64,000 nucleotides of DNA. It comes from Tigriopus japonicus. Its lineage: Eukaryota > Arthropoda > Copepoda > Harpacticoida > Harpacticidae. The DNA lies in assembly GCA_010645155.1 (NCBI GenBank), contig CM021322.1:12177870-12241869 (forward strand). Direction: 5' to 3'. The notes below the pieces were generated by a model. That model was given only the letters and a program-made list of their open reading frames with translations. It was not told the origin of the DNA and did no database searches. Each line of letters begins with the position of its first letter. The first letter of the stretch is position 1. A program made the translations under genes and the position numbers. Below, in pieces: positions 1 through 12,542 of this stretch.

Positions 1-2271
1 CATTAAACGCTTTAAAATACGCCAAATAGCGCCAACTTGACATGATTCTTATTTCCAAAGTCTGCTACTTTTAATCTCATGAATCTGAAACCAAATTTAA
101 ACTCAGAGGTCTTTTCCATTTCCAATTTGTGGTCAGAAGTGGTAGAAGATGTAGTTAAGAGGTTTATTTTTGTTGTGCGCTATCGACATACTGTGACTCC
201 TCAAAAAAGTATTGATGGTAAATCTCAATCACTGGATACTTTCAAACCTCGATTAACTCAGAACCAAACCATATTTCCCACCCATGTGTGTACAATACGA
301 CAGAAAAAGACTTTAATTGAGTTCGGAAACTGCTATTTCTCCATCAATTTCCAAATTTTGATACATCACAGTAACGTTTCTTTTAATTCTAGATCTTGAA
401 AGAACAATTTTTTCAACGTGTTTTTTTTTCATTTTTCGTCCTTTGTTTGAGTCAGTTCTGAGCCTAAAAAATGTTTTGATGGCTTAAGAATGCAAAAAGT
501 ATTTAAGCCAATGTCCCTGGGAAATCTAAAAATCTCAAAACAATAATACCCAGCAGAGTCCAAAATTTTCAGCAGAGTTTTGAGCATATTTTTTTCTAAG
601 ATTGATCTCTTTCCTTGCAAACCTACGTAATTTTTGCATTCTGAAATTTATCGTCCATGGAACGTAAAGGGCGTTTTCTGAGATCACTCTTAGTGGTGAC
701 TTAACACGGTGTCCGTTCACCTCTTGAGTCATGTTTGAGTGACCAATCGCACAAAACATTTGCATCAAGTGCCCAGTGTCCTCCATATGATGGCAAGTTT
801 TACTTCGAGACCCGAATCATACCTTCTCAAACGTATGGACAAAAGACGGCATTTCTCGTGGTTCTTTGAAAGCCTGTCAGATGATACTTTCTCCGGTGAA
901 TCCGGTGGAGTATAAGAGCCTATTGAGTGTTTGTGGATATGGATTGCTGGAAGGATGACGCAAACGCGGATGATTCTTCCCAACTTCCTTCCCTTATTTG
1001 ACGCAGTCATCTCGTCATCTGGAGTCGTACTACATAAACATCGGAATATGGCTGGTTTTCATAGAGGTATTTGGTCACGAGTGACCATGAATCGTGACAT
1101 CCTATTTCTGGATCTTATAAAAGCCATGCTTTTGAATAAACTATTTGCGTTTCTATGCAATTCCAGAGAGTTAAAATTTCTTGGTGGGCTCAATGTGATG
1201 TCGTTTTTTCTTATTAAAAAATGGTTTTGTGATACTTGTTTTATCCATCGAACTAGCAATGAGCACATAGGAAACAACAAGGGGATCTAGTTTAATTGCC
1301 ATTACTAATGCATTCATATATATTGAGAAATTAAATCATTTTTTTTGTGGGTTAAACTAAAATAATTATTTGCAACCTCAGTTTGGAGACCATTATGTCA
1401 GCTAACCACGTGGGTATGATTATTTTCTTACCATTATTTATGTTTGAATATTCTTTACCATTTCGCATTTGTTAGAATTTTATCCATTCAAAATCAATCC
1501 AAGACAGTATCAACACATGGGTCTGTGTTTCATCTTTGATTACATTTTTTGATCATATTTTTGTGATGTGCATTATTCCGTCAACTTTGTTAGACGAGAT
1601 TGGGATTGATCAATCTAAAAATACGACTCTATGGGATTAAACAGATGGGTTACAAATTACTATGAAGCACATCAGATGCTGAAGAAAGGCGAAGTTTCCT
1701 GTCAAGGTCAAGTTTAAACCTAGAACGAGTATTGAACAATCCAATAAAGCTGATTTCTCACGTTTTCATTAGAAATTGGTCTATTTACAAGGTATGTTCA
1801 GTCATTAGTAAGTAAGCATTTTATGTATATAAAGTCCCTCCAATTTTTGCGGAAGGAGCAAGAGCTTGGTAGAAGATTTGGTTGAGTTGTAACTTTCTGG
1901 TCTGACTGGTTCCAAGTTGGGGGGCAATTGCACGTTTCATTCTTGCTCGTCTTTTGCGTTTTTTGTAGCAATGAAGGAATTCATGTTTGTAAAGGCTCTT
2001 CTAGATGCGTTGACGATAGTCGTTGCTTCCTTCCGATCCGGAATCGTAGAGACGTCGTTTCGAGATCGTCCGAGATTTCCTGAAATTTCAACCAGCCATC
2101 AGTCACACTTGCTCTCTTTCTCTCAAAGCTTTAACTAAGTATATGATAAAAAAACTTCCAAGATATGGAATGTGAACGCGAGGACACGAAGCGAACACGC
2201 CGGAAGAGCTAAATGAGATTGCAACTTGCGCAATGGCCAAAAGGGAAAAAAAGATCCGCAAAATGGCCCAA
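1..2271. other. Non-coding flank, nothing recognised
   Basis: AT-rich sequence beyond the stop of the minus-strand tetraspanin. It should contain that gene's 3' UTR, but I could not pin down a poly(A) signal. Open frames here (for example 931-1290 plus) are short, lack splice support and resemble no family I know. Confidence 0.5.
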
Positions 2272-5200
2272 TTAAGGAGGATAAATGGGACGAATGGAGG
2301 AACAAAGAAGAGAAGTAGGCTTGCGGTACCTTAATTTGTTCATTTTCTTCACTCTGGACAAGATATACATGGCGATGCCGCAGCACATGATTTGCAAAGC
2401 CACAATCGAAGCCAGGAAAGTGACCCAGGTGATTTTGTTCTCCACAAACCAGCCATGCAACTTCTCGCCACAACCATCCTGGAAATGAAGTTCACATTTA
2501 GGGTGAGGTATTGGGACAATTGGTTTGGTTGATGGTTTCATTGTTTAAAAGACAGACTTGATTTTGTGAATCGAACCATGACGATTTTGAGTTGCATTTC
2601 ATAGAGATAATTTTTTTCCTGGCTTAATCGAGGAGGGCGAAAACCATGGAGATTTTAGCATAGGTATTCAGCTGCAGACGTTCCAAGCTTGGAATTTTAT
2701 TCAGAATATATATTTGTTATTGACAAGCAACACCTGACTGATGTTTAAGGCTGTCACTTCTTAAATTTTGGTGTTATTTTTTTAATTTTTATCTCCCGAC
2801 AGCTTCAAGCCGACCCCCAACAGGATTCGAACCTACGCCGTCTGGCGAAGCACTTACACTCGGCTTTTTAAAGAACGCGTTAATACGCCTAGCGACTATG
2901 GTTTGTGGATAAGTTCAAGGAAAATCCGATGTTGTTCACAATGGTGAAGAAAATTACACTAGAATTGTCGTTTTGTGATTGAAGTATCACTTGTTTGACC
3001 AACAAAGCTTTCATTGCAAATTATTTTCAATTTCAATGAAAGCAACCGATTGCACATACGAAATGTCCTTTCGACTTTTGGTTCAGTTAGATATTTTATT
3101 GACCGGCTCAAAATTTGACATCCATCTTTTGCCACCAACCAATGCATCCCAGTATTTCGCCCTCCTTTGCTTTTTCTCTTCCAATATTGTGCATAAACAT
3201 CATATCTCCAATTGTAATTGCAATATCAATGAAATAAATGATCTAGTTACTGAGCTTGAGTCTGCAAAAGTGACACAGTTTTTGGTTTGCTTCATCAAAG
3301 ACACCGAGATCCATGGCTTAATTTACATTCACTGCTAGGTCGATTTAAAATTGAATGGCGTCAATTTTGCATTGCAAATAATCCTCTAAATGCAAAAAAC
3401 GTATACGATTTGATAATATTCAAGGTTTTAAGATCGAAATTAAAATGACAAAAAAGCGAAATTGAATGATCACAGACTTGATAAACTGCATGGCATAAAT
3501 TTCAAGGTAACATGGATAATTGTCAAATACGGAAATTTCCTGTCAGCCATGGCCTAATCGATAATCCAACTCCAAAGAGGGATGGGATGTCAATGTAAAC
3601 CCCAAGGTTTCGTTTGATTACTCATTATGTGGCTTACCTGCTTCATTTTCTTGACAGGGGAAGGCTCTTCTTCTGACCTTCGATTCCAGATCCCACTATT
3701 ACCCACCTGAACCCGCTCGTAACATGATTCGTGGATGGGCTCATTGTTGTAGGCAAAGTCCTTGGGACCTTCCCAACCACAACAATTAAGCTAGAAACCA
3801 AAAGCTCATGTTAACGATTTGTTGACTTGATTGACAGTCAGTTTCCAAGAACTTACTTTTGATTGGACTATGTTTCGGGTGCCCTGGTTGAGCTCATCCC
3901 AACCAGATTGAACGATATCCCCAAACTAGGAAACAAACACAAAAATAGCAAATTTTGACCTTTCGATTTTCAGACTTGATTTGAAAAACTTACCCGAATC
4001 CTTATGACACTAAGGGCGATGATTCCGCCCACTTCCGCCAGAATAGTGACCACTACGGCCAAGAGAAACAATCGAACGAGACAAGTACTTTCGGAGGTGC
4101 CTCCAACCCATCCGATCAAACCAGAGAAAAACAACGTGAAGCCAAAACCAATGACAACGTAGGTGAATATCTGTAAATGATTTCATCTTAATTAGGGATT
4201 GGGGTTATCTTTTACTTGAACGGACCTAGAAGTAAGGACGAGCGCACGCGTCCGTCTCCTGCTTTGAGAAAGGGACACCTGAAGTAGTGTGGACAGCCAA
4301 GCATGGAGTTAAAGTTAAGGTGTTGGGTTTAAAAAGCTGAATTGTTACAGGCTGACATATTAGATTAGGAATCCTTATTTCCAAATAATACAAAAAAACA
4401 ATAAAATCAAGAGGTTTGTTGCTCAGGCAAAAACATAACCTGTATATCTACTCATGATTATTGGATCAATCACGTTTTACATTTGTTCTACTCTTATATG
4501 TTGTCAACGGTAGTCCATTATCAACTTCCCCTTGATTTTAGCGCGTAATTTATGACAAAAAATATTATTGGCACAAACAATAGGAAAAGTAAAGGTATTT
4601 ACGAAAGATTTTGTTTACGTCTAAAAAGTTCAGTCACTCTTAAGCTTTATAATGTGCGGTCAAAGCTAGGATGATTTTTTAGAAAAGAGCGCGCGTAATT
4701 TGAGTGGGAGAGTAACCACTGAATACAAGATCATAGTTTCTAATTAAGTCAATCAATTTCACTTAGACTTGCTATAGCTATACTTAGGGATATTCCTTTA
4801 ACTGATATTTCTTCATCATCGGTGCGCCATTATTGTGTTTACGTAATTATTTGTTTGGCATGGGACAATAAATACGGTTGACTCGGTATTGGGTTCTCTT
4901 CATTTTTGGCGTCATTAAAATCGTGATTCTTCGAGACATTCTTAGTACCTTTGCATTTTATATCGTTTTTTACTCCATTTTTTGAGATCTTTTGAGATTT
5001 CTAATGTGATTTGTCAACCTTTAACAATCAAACTTTTTAAACCTAACCCATTAACTTAACTTCCTCCTTGGCTGTCCATACTAAAGTAGGTGTCCCTTTT
5101 GCAAAGCAAACGCTGGACGCGTGCGCTTTCTAGGTCCGTTCAAGTAAAAGATAACCGGGATTGGTTCAGGTTCAAAGCACCTTTTTCATTGTTTTGAATA

Positions 5201-8200
5201 CTGCGAACAATGTTTTTTGCATTTTGCTGCTTGAACATAACTGTGAATGAATTTCTAGATGTCTATGATTCAACAATGTTTTAGTTCTTGAAATGGTTAT
5301 TTTTGCGGAAATTTTGTCTTACTTAATTTTTTTTGTAGTCAAAGATGATTGTATTGCGTAAATCGCATTGAATCTGATGACTAGTCATTCGTCCCTGTGT
5401 TATATAATATCTAAATGGCATCTCTGTTCGCTCAAGACCACATTCCATAACCTTCAGATTTTTTGAACTACATCCATCCCATTAAATTTCACACCTGATT
5501 TCTCGTTTGAAGCGTAGCAAAGCTGAATGTCTTACCAGTGTTCCTTCGAGAAATCGACTGACTGTGACAGAAGAGGCCAACACCCATGCCATATATCCAA
5601 TGATGGTACATCCCAAGATCTGAAAGAGAACCTCATAGTTAGTAAATGAACAAATCGGCCAGAGAGAATTCAGTGATTTTGGAAGCTCGAGTTGTCATTG
5701 ATCTCGATTGAACCATGACTGCATTTGGCTTTCAACCAGTACTTTGGCCACTTCAACCCTGTGAAAGAAGTCATAATTGCCAATGGAATCGTTTCAAGGT
5801 CGACATTTGTCAACACTCCCTCTCATTTAGTAGAGAGATAAAAAAAAAGAGTGGAGGAAACGGATGCTTCACTGACTCATGGTCAATAGTGATGCTGCCA
5901 TTTAAGTTAAGAACAATTCGGGAGTCGTTGCCTTTTCTTCTCATTGACATTGATTGCTTTGAATTGCTCGTCAATGACTGTCTGGCCTTGATAACTAACT
6001 CAGTAAAGCACAGTCATTCAACACAGATTCGCAGCTTTACTACTCTATCCGCATTCATATTCCTTTTTTTTCTTCATTCAAGTCACAGAACTGATTCATT
6101 TGCGTGAAATGATGACGTCATAAGGTTTGAGCCCTATTGATGAAATATTTTGACGAAGATTGAGCGTGCATTGCACTTCACAAAACAGGGTGGGAAGTTA
6201 TCCTTCGGAAAGGTGGCGCAATCTGAAAGTGCTCTTTTTCTCCAAAGTCATGTTAAAAGGGACATTCCATGGAGTAATTATCTTTTTCTCAGGCCAAATA
6301 AACTTTAACTTGCACCCCTCCATCAATGTTAAGTACCGAGTAAGGTGAAAAGAGTGGTTAGATTGCAGCTTGCTCCAGAACTTTATGAGAATTTGGTTCT
6401 CGATTGTCCATCTGCTGGAACGATTAAAATGTGTCTTAAGACCTCTTGTTCTCTGTACTTGCATTCACCTGTTCCATGAATGCTTAATCGACCACAGGTA
6501 TTTTCGCAATACCTATTTACTAAATAGTGTTCTGTTCGTTTAATGACGAGGAAGGAAATCTGTTGCGTGATCTCATTGAAATCAAAATTCTTTCAACCAA
6601 GGCATTTGGTGACCGTCAAAACAATTTGGTCGGGTCTTTCATGTATTACAGGGTTTGTTAAGCTGCTTTTACAATGGTTTTGAGGCCAGACTTGAGTGAA
6701 ATAGTGTTTTTTTTCCTATCATTTATAATAATCTTGCTCAATGGAGGATTGTAGATTGAAAAATAAACATATCTTTTATTTGTAATTTAATTTTATAAGG
6801 TTGTTTTCATAAAACGCTCAGGTTTGTTGAAATGTAGTATATAATCGAAATGTTTAAACTTCGTAAACTTAAAAGTAGCTATTTCCCATCACGTGAAAAT
6901 GACCATAACAATTCCATTTATTACAAAAAGAGTGTAATCATCAGATTGGTTCAATATCCCCCAAAAAGAGGTGAAAAAAGTTAATATTCAATTTAAGGTC
7001 GTCTTTTTCATTAAAAAGACTAATCTTTCCTCTTGGTTTGCAAGTTTATGGAAATGTCAAATTTGTCGGTAAAACCAAGTTTTACCGACACAATTGGCCA
7101 AGATATGTCCTAATCATTTTCTGCAAGTTTTTTTTCAGACATTTCTGATCAGAACAGTTAGACAGGCTGTGAAAATATCCACCACAATTCTCAGGGCTGT
7201 CTCTATATTGACAACAACATGCTAAAAAGATGATTTCCTTCACTTTGTAAGTATGAGTAGATTGACCTATCGATTTGTTTCCTTGACATTGTCCGCTTGC
7301 TCTTCACATGTGGCCTAGTTGAGTTGCTTTTGTTTGGTGGTAATTAAAGAGCAAAAAAGTGAAGGAAGTGGCATTCGTTCCACTCACTTGTCCAGTGAAC
7401 ATTGGACTCTACTCACTTGGTTTAACAGACACTTACTTGGTGTCAAGCCAACCAAATCAGATGGAGCACCTGCTTCCATTCAATACGTGCACTACATTGG
7501 GCCGGTCACCCACCAATTATAAGCCATCTCAAAGGCTGGTTTTGCATACTTTTTGATTCTGTTACATTAAATTATCTTCCTTGGTATCTTGTGATTGGAA
7601 AGGACAAGGACCAGTTGTGTGAAATTATCATAATCATCCAACTTGAACTGCCATTGTTGGCCGGGTGAATGTGAGGTTACTAGCGTCGTCCGCACATGAA
7701 TTTCTCTGTTCCCCTCTGTATTTTCAGTCGCCCATGTCGCGTTCGGAAGAATGCATAGTGAAAGTATTAAAAGAGAGCAACTTTCACGCTAATTTTTGTC
7801 AAAATAACAAAAAACAAAATTTCAAAGCGAAAATTGAAATTTTTGGCTAATTAATGATGAGACTTTGTTCAATAATCACATATTTTGCAGCTATATTGTA
7901 CTATTTTTTGTTTATGATAAATGGAAGCACTCATAAAAATTAGTTGGTCATGTGATGATATTTGCACAAAATCTGTTTGAGCCGTTTACAACTGTTTGCT
8001 TTGGTGAACCGTTTTATAGCGCACCTTCCATTCAAAACCAATCTATACAATCGTTAATGACAGGTAATTGTGAAATTAGACGAGCTTCCTCATCGTGATT
8101 GGCAATGTTGGTCGGACTTCGGAAACAATGCGGTTAATTGTTTACGACCCACTTTGCACATGTCTGACTAAACAAACAATCAATTGATCCCATCTTGATT

Positions 8201-10354
8201 TGAATGCATATTCAGTTCTCGCCTACTTTGCAATATCTGCCATCTTGCTTGTCATGAAGCAAGCTCTTGAAATCCATCTGGATAGGCAAATGAATGCTTT
8301 TCTGCCATATGGCATATCCTCTCACCTCTGAATGTCAAGAGTAAAAAAGATTTGCCAATAGTTTTGGGCGGTCGTCGTCATCCTCGTTCTTCTCCACTTT
8401 CATTTTCATTTTCATGGTCAAGGGCTGAAGAACACCATCTCTACTTCCAAATCAATTACTGACGCCTCGCATTCTGGAGCATTTGTTATGAAGGAAGTGA
8501 ATGTGTGTCAAATTTATCCATGTGCTTTTCCCACATGGTAATCACATCCTCAATCGTCAAAGTCGAGTTGTGTAATTGTGTAACCGATGTGAAAGTGAAC
8601 GTACAAGATGCTAATTGTGGCTGATCAAGAACGAGCTCGTGGTTGTCACATCCGAAGATGAGATTTGCGGTGTTGGAAGAGAAGGAGCGAGAAGGCAACT
8701 CTGAAGAACACCTTTTTTCTAGTCTGAAATTCCCAGACCATTCTTTTCCAACAATGATTTATTTCAAGCCCTGGAATTATCTCAATGCCTTTTTAGTTCC
8801 AAAGCAAAGGATCTCGAATTGTAGAGAAATAAGTTCGTTGAAAAATAGGGAAAGGAATCCATCTTCTTTTAAATACTCAGTACGAATCCATGGGCTTCTA
8901 TGTATCAAAATTGGAACATTCATTTCATTTATGATATGCCACAAAGTTCAAAATCGGCCTTCTGGGTCAGTATCGAACAACGTATTCAAAAACTTTGTAG
9001 ACTGACATCATGTTTTAAAGAAGTGTCTGTGGTAAAGAGTAAAAGTGAATAAAATCCATGTAAACTGTGAAGCAACAAAGCTTCGGAATTCAAATAAATA
9101 TAAATACGCAACAAGTATTTAGTTGATCCAGAACTAGGGCCACGGCGCCATCCTAGATCTACAAATAACTCCTTATTATTATAATAAGCACTTGGACACT
9201 TTTTGGGAACTATTTTCCAACAATGCAAGTAAAAAATAGTATATTAGTTTGAATTTTGAACCGAGCAGTTTTATCATGTCATCTTTTTCCTTGCCCAAAT
9301 TTAAAGAACGGCTTGACATCTTCGAAAAAAAGCAATATTTGATGCTTTAAAACTGTGTTGGTAGAACACTTTTTGATTGAATCCTGCTTAATGCACTAGT
9401 TGTATCTAAACTTGAAACTTGCTTAGGTTGGGTAATTTGTTTGTAAAACGCTTGGAAGTTTTACCAGCTTGTCCCACTCTCTTCCTTGTCCTTCCTTTCT
9501 TTTCAAAGCGTATTTCCTTCATGGAAATCATGGAACAAAGGTGTCATACTTTATACAAAATTGAAGTGATTTGACCCTGAGCTTGCTCAAGGCGATCCGA
9601 TTCTAATCCCTCGTATTAAATTGATCGTTAATTTGATTTCTAACGGTGGATGGCAGAAAGATCGGATCCAAAATGCTATTGCCAAATCCTCCGATAAATG
9701 TCTGGCTTGGTTGCGTCTTGTTTCTTGCGGATTGAGGAGTTTTCCACCCTGCACACTACCGATCAATACAATACGAGTCCTTACGTACGTACGCAGGATA
9801 GATAATACGAGGATTAGGTGGAGTTTCTGCTGTTCTCTTCAACTGCTATCAAACAGATCCCGGGATTTCTTGTTCAAGGATACAATTGACTTGAAAATGG
9901 TATTTTCCTTTTACACGCTTGCCTGATCACAGTGCTCTAAAGTTGCCGTGACATTCAATCGAAACGAACCGGTAGGAATATGGGAAAGAAAAAAAGCACA
10001 CCAACCATTTGAATGACTGGCAGCCATCATGTACTGTTATATCCTGCAAATTTTCTCCACTTTTCATATTCGGAACCGCCAATCACACCAACAACTCGTT
10101 CTTTCATTTCTTGTCACTCGATAAAACACATTTTACGATCGACAATTTGATGTTTGACTTTCAAAAAATCAACAAAAGAAGGTGCCACGAGTTCTTCCGG
10201 AACTCGAGATTTCTTCCAAGATTTTCTATCAATTTCTTTCCTCCTTTCTGCAGAAACAATTTGGACTTTGAATGTCAAAACTTACAAAAATGGTCACGGC
10301 CAAAACCGTGAGCACGTGTCTCAACCATCCCATTTGAGAAACGGTTCGTTTCAT
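2272..10354 (-). CDS. Tetraspanin, six coding exons, 252 aa
   Basis: Four-pass membrane scaffold of the tetraspanin family, expected at the plasma membrane or endosomes, where such proteins organise receptors into microdomains. Coding exons in transcript order are 10354-10286, 5619-5536, 4170-3994, 3925-3857, 3790-3638 and 2478-2272. All have GT-AG borders, all introns are phase 0, and the join is exactly 252 codons plus stop. The start is ATG 10354 (MKRTVSQMGW). TM1 spans the exon 1/2 join, TM2 and TM3 lie in exon 3, and TM4 is at about residues 200-224. The large extracellular loop (about 111-197) has the diagnostic CCG motif at 136-138 plus Cys156 and Cys187, a four-cysteine loop. The tail is short and basic and ends PIYPP. 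The first intron is 4.7 kb, and the third exon is preceded by an intron holding a transposon. Family assignment is firm; which paralogue is not known. Confidence 0.92.
2479..3637. other. Tetraspanin last intron
   Basis: Intron between the fifth and sixth coding exons (minus strand). It holds the tRNA-like/SINE-like fragment at 2795-2904. The rest is AT-rich with no recognisable feature. Confidence 0.8.
2795..2904 (-). repeat. tRNA-like sequence, probable SINE head fragment
   Basis: On the minus strand this stretch carries a perfect RNA polymerase III B-box (GGTTCGAATCC, complement of about 2825-2835). About 55 bases upstream is a reasonable A-box-like stretch (GTCGCTAGGCGTATTAACGCG is close to a D-arm). 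The variable-arm region resembles a Leu/Ser-type tRNA. The acceptor ends do not pair, so it is not a functional tRNA gene. A tRNA-derived SINE or a decayed tRNA pseudogene fits best. I saw no second copy in the window. Confidence 0.4.
4203..5156. mobile_element. Non-autonomous DNA transposon, long TIRs, 8-bp TSD
   Basis: A 954-bp element in a tetraspanin intron. Its ends are inverted repeats of about 130 bp. The outer 29 bases, starting GGTTATCTTTTAC, are identical, and the inner part is roughly 80% similar with a 10-base indel. It is flanked by a perfect direct repeat GGGATTGG at 4195-4202 and 5157-5164, the target duplication. There is no long open frame inside, so it is non-autonomous. An 8-bp duplication with TIRs over 100 bp is most like Mutator-type (MULE) MITEs; hAT, P or Merlin cannot be excluded from this alone. 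Confidence 0.85.
5620..10285. other. Tetraspanin first intron (4.7 kb)
   Basis: Large first coding intron of the minus-strand tetraspanin. It contains a 12-bp perfect hairpin at 7064-7090 and AT-rich sequence. Open frames inside (for example 5715-6107 plus) look like chance. A large first intron is a usual place for enhancers, but I can point to no specific site. Confidence 0.75.
7064..7090. repeat. Perfect 12-bp hairpin
   Basis: TGTCGGTAAAAC, a 3-base loop CAA, then the exact reverse complement. It sits in the tetraspanin first intron. Role unknown. Confidence 0.6.
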
Positions 10355-11558
10355 GGTGTTAGATAGCATTCACTTTGACCACTATGAATATGCTTTTCTT
10401 TTTCCGTGGTTGACTGTCTTGGGATGCTGAGAAATAATCGGCCGAGCTCTCTTTGGTTTCACAATTTCTCTTTCCGACATGAATTTCCCATGATTTCAGG
10501 TCCGAATAAGCGATCAACAATTTCGCACATCACACAGAGAGAAAGACAAGGGGAAAAATCTCACACTCGGTTCATGGCACAGCACTCACTCCGACGTCCA
10601 ATTTCCAACTGAAGACGACGAATTTTGCGTGCTCGTTCGTTTCTGAATTCAAGTGTGACTCCGGCCAAGATCATCCCAGTCATGCAAGCAAGCACAGTAC
10701 ATACGTACGTACGAATTGCTCTGGCTGCAATGGATTACTACGTACAACAAGAGCCTCGTGTGAGTCTTCCGTCAATGCTATTTGGACGGGCCACGAGCTT
10801 CTTCAATGTGTTTTTGTCATATTTTACCACCACCAAACAGCCCTGGAGGGGACATGTCCGAACTACATAGTTCTACAGTAGTACAGTAGATAGCACGCTA
10901 CTGTGATTTGAACCACCGGGGTAAATCGACAGACAATCCCGCACCAAAATGTATGGAGAATGAAGACAACCGGCGCATGGACGAATTGCAGGTATTAAAA
11001 GACAAGAAGCTCACTTGATGATATGCACACCTGGGCAAAAAGGGATTCCTAGAGGGGGCTCTTAGACTGGCTTTGTTTCTGGTATCGTGAAATTATCATT
11101 ATTTATCAAGAACTACAAAATTGTACTTCTTGAAAAGGGATCGTTGTAGTAAATGTTTTTGGTCGACGTGATTACAAGTTTGTTAACTTGTGGCTTATTG
11201 TGTTGTGAACGAAATTGACTCGTCCAGGTTGGAAATATATGTCCCAAACTCTTTGCGTGGTTCTTTGTGCCGGACAAAAATTATGGCACGTGCTTTGTTA
11301 GACATTTGTTTTGAAAGACGAGAAGACAAACAAAAAAGCATACCGAAAGTAATAAAAATGAGGCGCATTGATGGTTTAAATTACGCAAATTGTAATCAAT
11401 CACTGCGTTTGGCCATAGCGAAGCGTTTAATTAGCGTGTAACCTTTTGGAGCAAATAGTAGTATCCAAATTCAGTGTTTAAGAATTTGGTAAAGATATAA
11501 AGATATGGAATAGAAAGTTGTTATTCCCCTAAAAAGATTTATTACAATTTAATTTCAG
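10355..11558. other. Upstream/promoter flank of the tetraspanin
   Basis: Sequence 5' of the tetraspanin start codon on the minus strand. It should hold the 5' UTR and promoter, but I see no convincing TATA box or initiator. A short ACGT repeat lies near 10702-10713. Open frames at 10406-10870 and 11190-11441 have no splice or family support. Confidence 0.4.
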
Positions 11559-11624
11559 GTTAAAATGGCTAAGGTGTTTTGAGAGACATATCCAATTCAG
11601 GAAAAGCTCAACAAAACTCTCAAA

Positions 11625-11685
11625 ATGGTTCGAAAACCAGCACCAAAGATCCCCGTTTTGACAGAAGTGATGAATCTCCAATCTG
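11625..11685 (+). CDS. Possible first coding exon, hypothetical protein
   Basis: A plus-strand exon-like segment. An acceptor-like TTATTTCAG lies just upstream (about 11550-11558). ATG at 11625 opens a 20-codon frame (MVRKPAPKIPVLTEVMNLQS) that ends at a strong donor, G|GTGAGT at 11685/11686, in phase 1. An earlier ATG near 11566 gives only a five-residue frame. I could not find a convincing next exon, so this may be a small or unfinished gene, or chance. Confidence 0.2.
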
Positions 11686-12133
11686 GTGAGTTCACGTTCC
11701 CTCCTGTTCCTTGTTTTCCTGTCTGGTTGATGGAGATGAAGCCCTATAATAAAAGAGAATGCTCAAACATCAGATGTGAGAGTTTGGGAAATGTTCTGTG
11801 ACACATGTAAACCAATGGATAACAAGACAAAGATTTTAGCCCAAACGAAAAAAAGACACGGTAAAGTCCATTTTAGAGAACTCTGATAAAGTGCCGAGTC
11901 TCCTCCGCAAGATTCTCTGCATCATGCTTACTCTAATAAGATATCTCCAAAATGGAATGATGACTCCACTCTAAAAGGAAACAACAGAGGAGCACAACAT
12001 CAATCTTGTAGCTCTCAAGACTTTTGCACTTTTCGCAATAACAAGTCTTGAGGGTGGAAAAGAAAACAGGTTGACCTAGAAGGGCCCAAGCTATTGAACC
12101 TCTTTTTCCCGCGAACGGACAAAGACAAAAGGC

Positions 12134-12349
12134 TCACTTGATCTTTTTCATGTTTAGGAGATCAAACACTTGATAGCTCCTCTTCTTGCTTGGTTGGTGA
12201 GTAGAGGGTAATTTCTCATAAATATGCTTCAATTTCGCCTTGTTCCCTCTCTTGGGAACACTCAAAGTGATGATGATAATGATGAAGACCAAGAAGGAGA
12301 TGATAACGCCAACCACTAGCCAAGAGAAGAGAAAGAAAACCAAGAGCAT
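12134..12349 (-). CDS. Possible 71-aa single-pass membrane protein
   Basis: From ATG 12349 the minus strand encodes about 30 very hydrophobic residues (LLVFFLFSWLVVGVIISFLV and onward) followed by a basic tail (KRGNKAKLKHIYEK) and a stop at 12134. The run of Ile codons comes from an ATC/ATT repeat, which lowers trust. A donor-like GTGAGC overlaps the end, so it could be an exon of something longer. No family recognised. Confidence 0.2.
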   Translation of the reverse strand: MLLVFFLFSWLVVGVIISFLVFIIIIITLSVPKRGNKAKLKHIYEKLPSTHQPSKKRSYQVFDLLNMKKIK

Positions 12350-12513
12350 TTGGAGGGCTGGAACTGGCCCTCTCTTCCTCCTTTGGAACACACATTTTTG
12401 CTACTGAAGACAAAGCTACAGTGGAGAGGAAAGAAAAAACTTGAGAGCATTTGTCTTCATTGATTCAATCTGGTCGAGTGATATGAGAACGGAGAAAAAT
12501 AGGATCACAGCCG

Positions 12514-12542
12514 CTTCTTCTTCTTCATCGTCGTCGTCGTCA
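12514..12542. repeat. CTT/CGT trinucleotide microsatellite
   Basis: Four CTT units run into about five CGT units. On the minus strand this would encode an Asp/Glu run in a short frame of no other merit. Confidence 0.8.

Noticed and set aside
2821..2904. Functional tRNA gene on the minus strand
   Set aside because: The B-box is perfect, but the acceptor stem does not pair and no clean anticodon arm forms.
5715..6107. 130-codon plus-strand frame
   Set aside because: Inside the tetraspanin first intron, no motif, no splice support.
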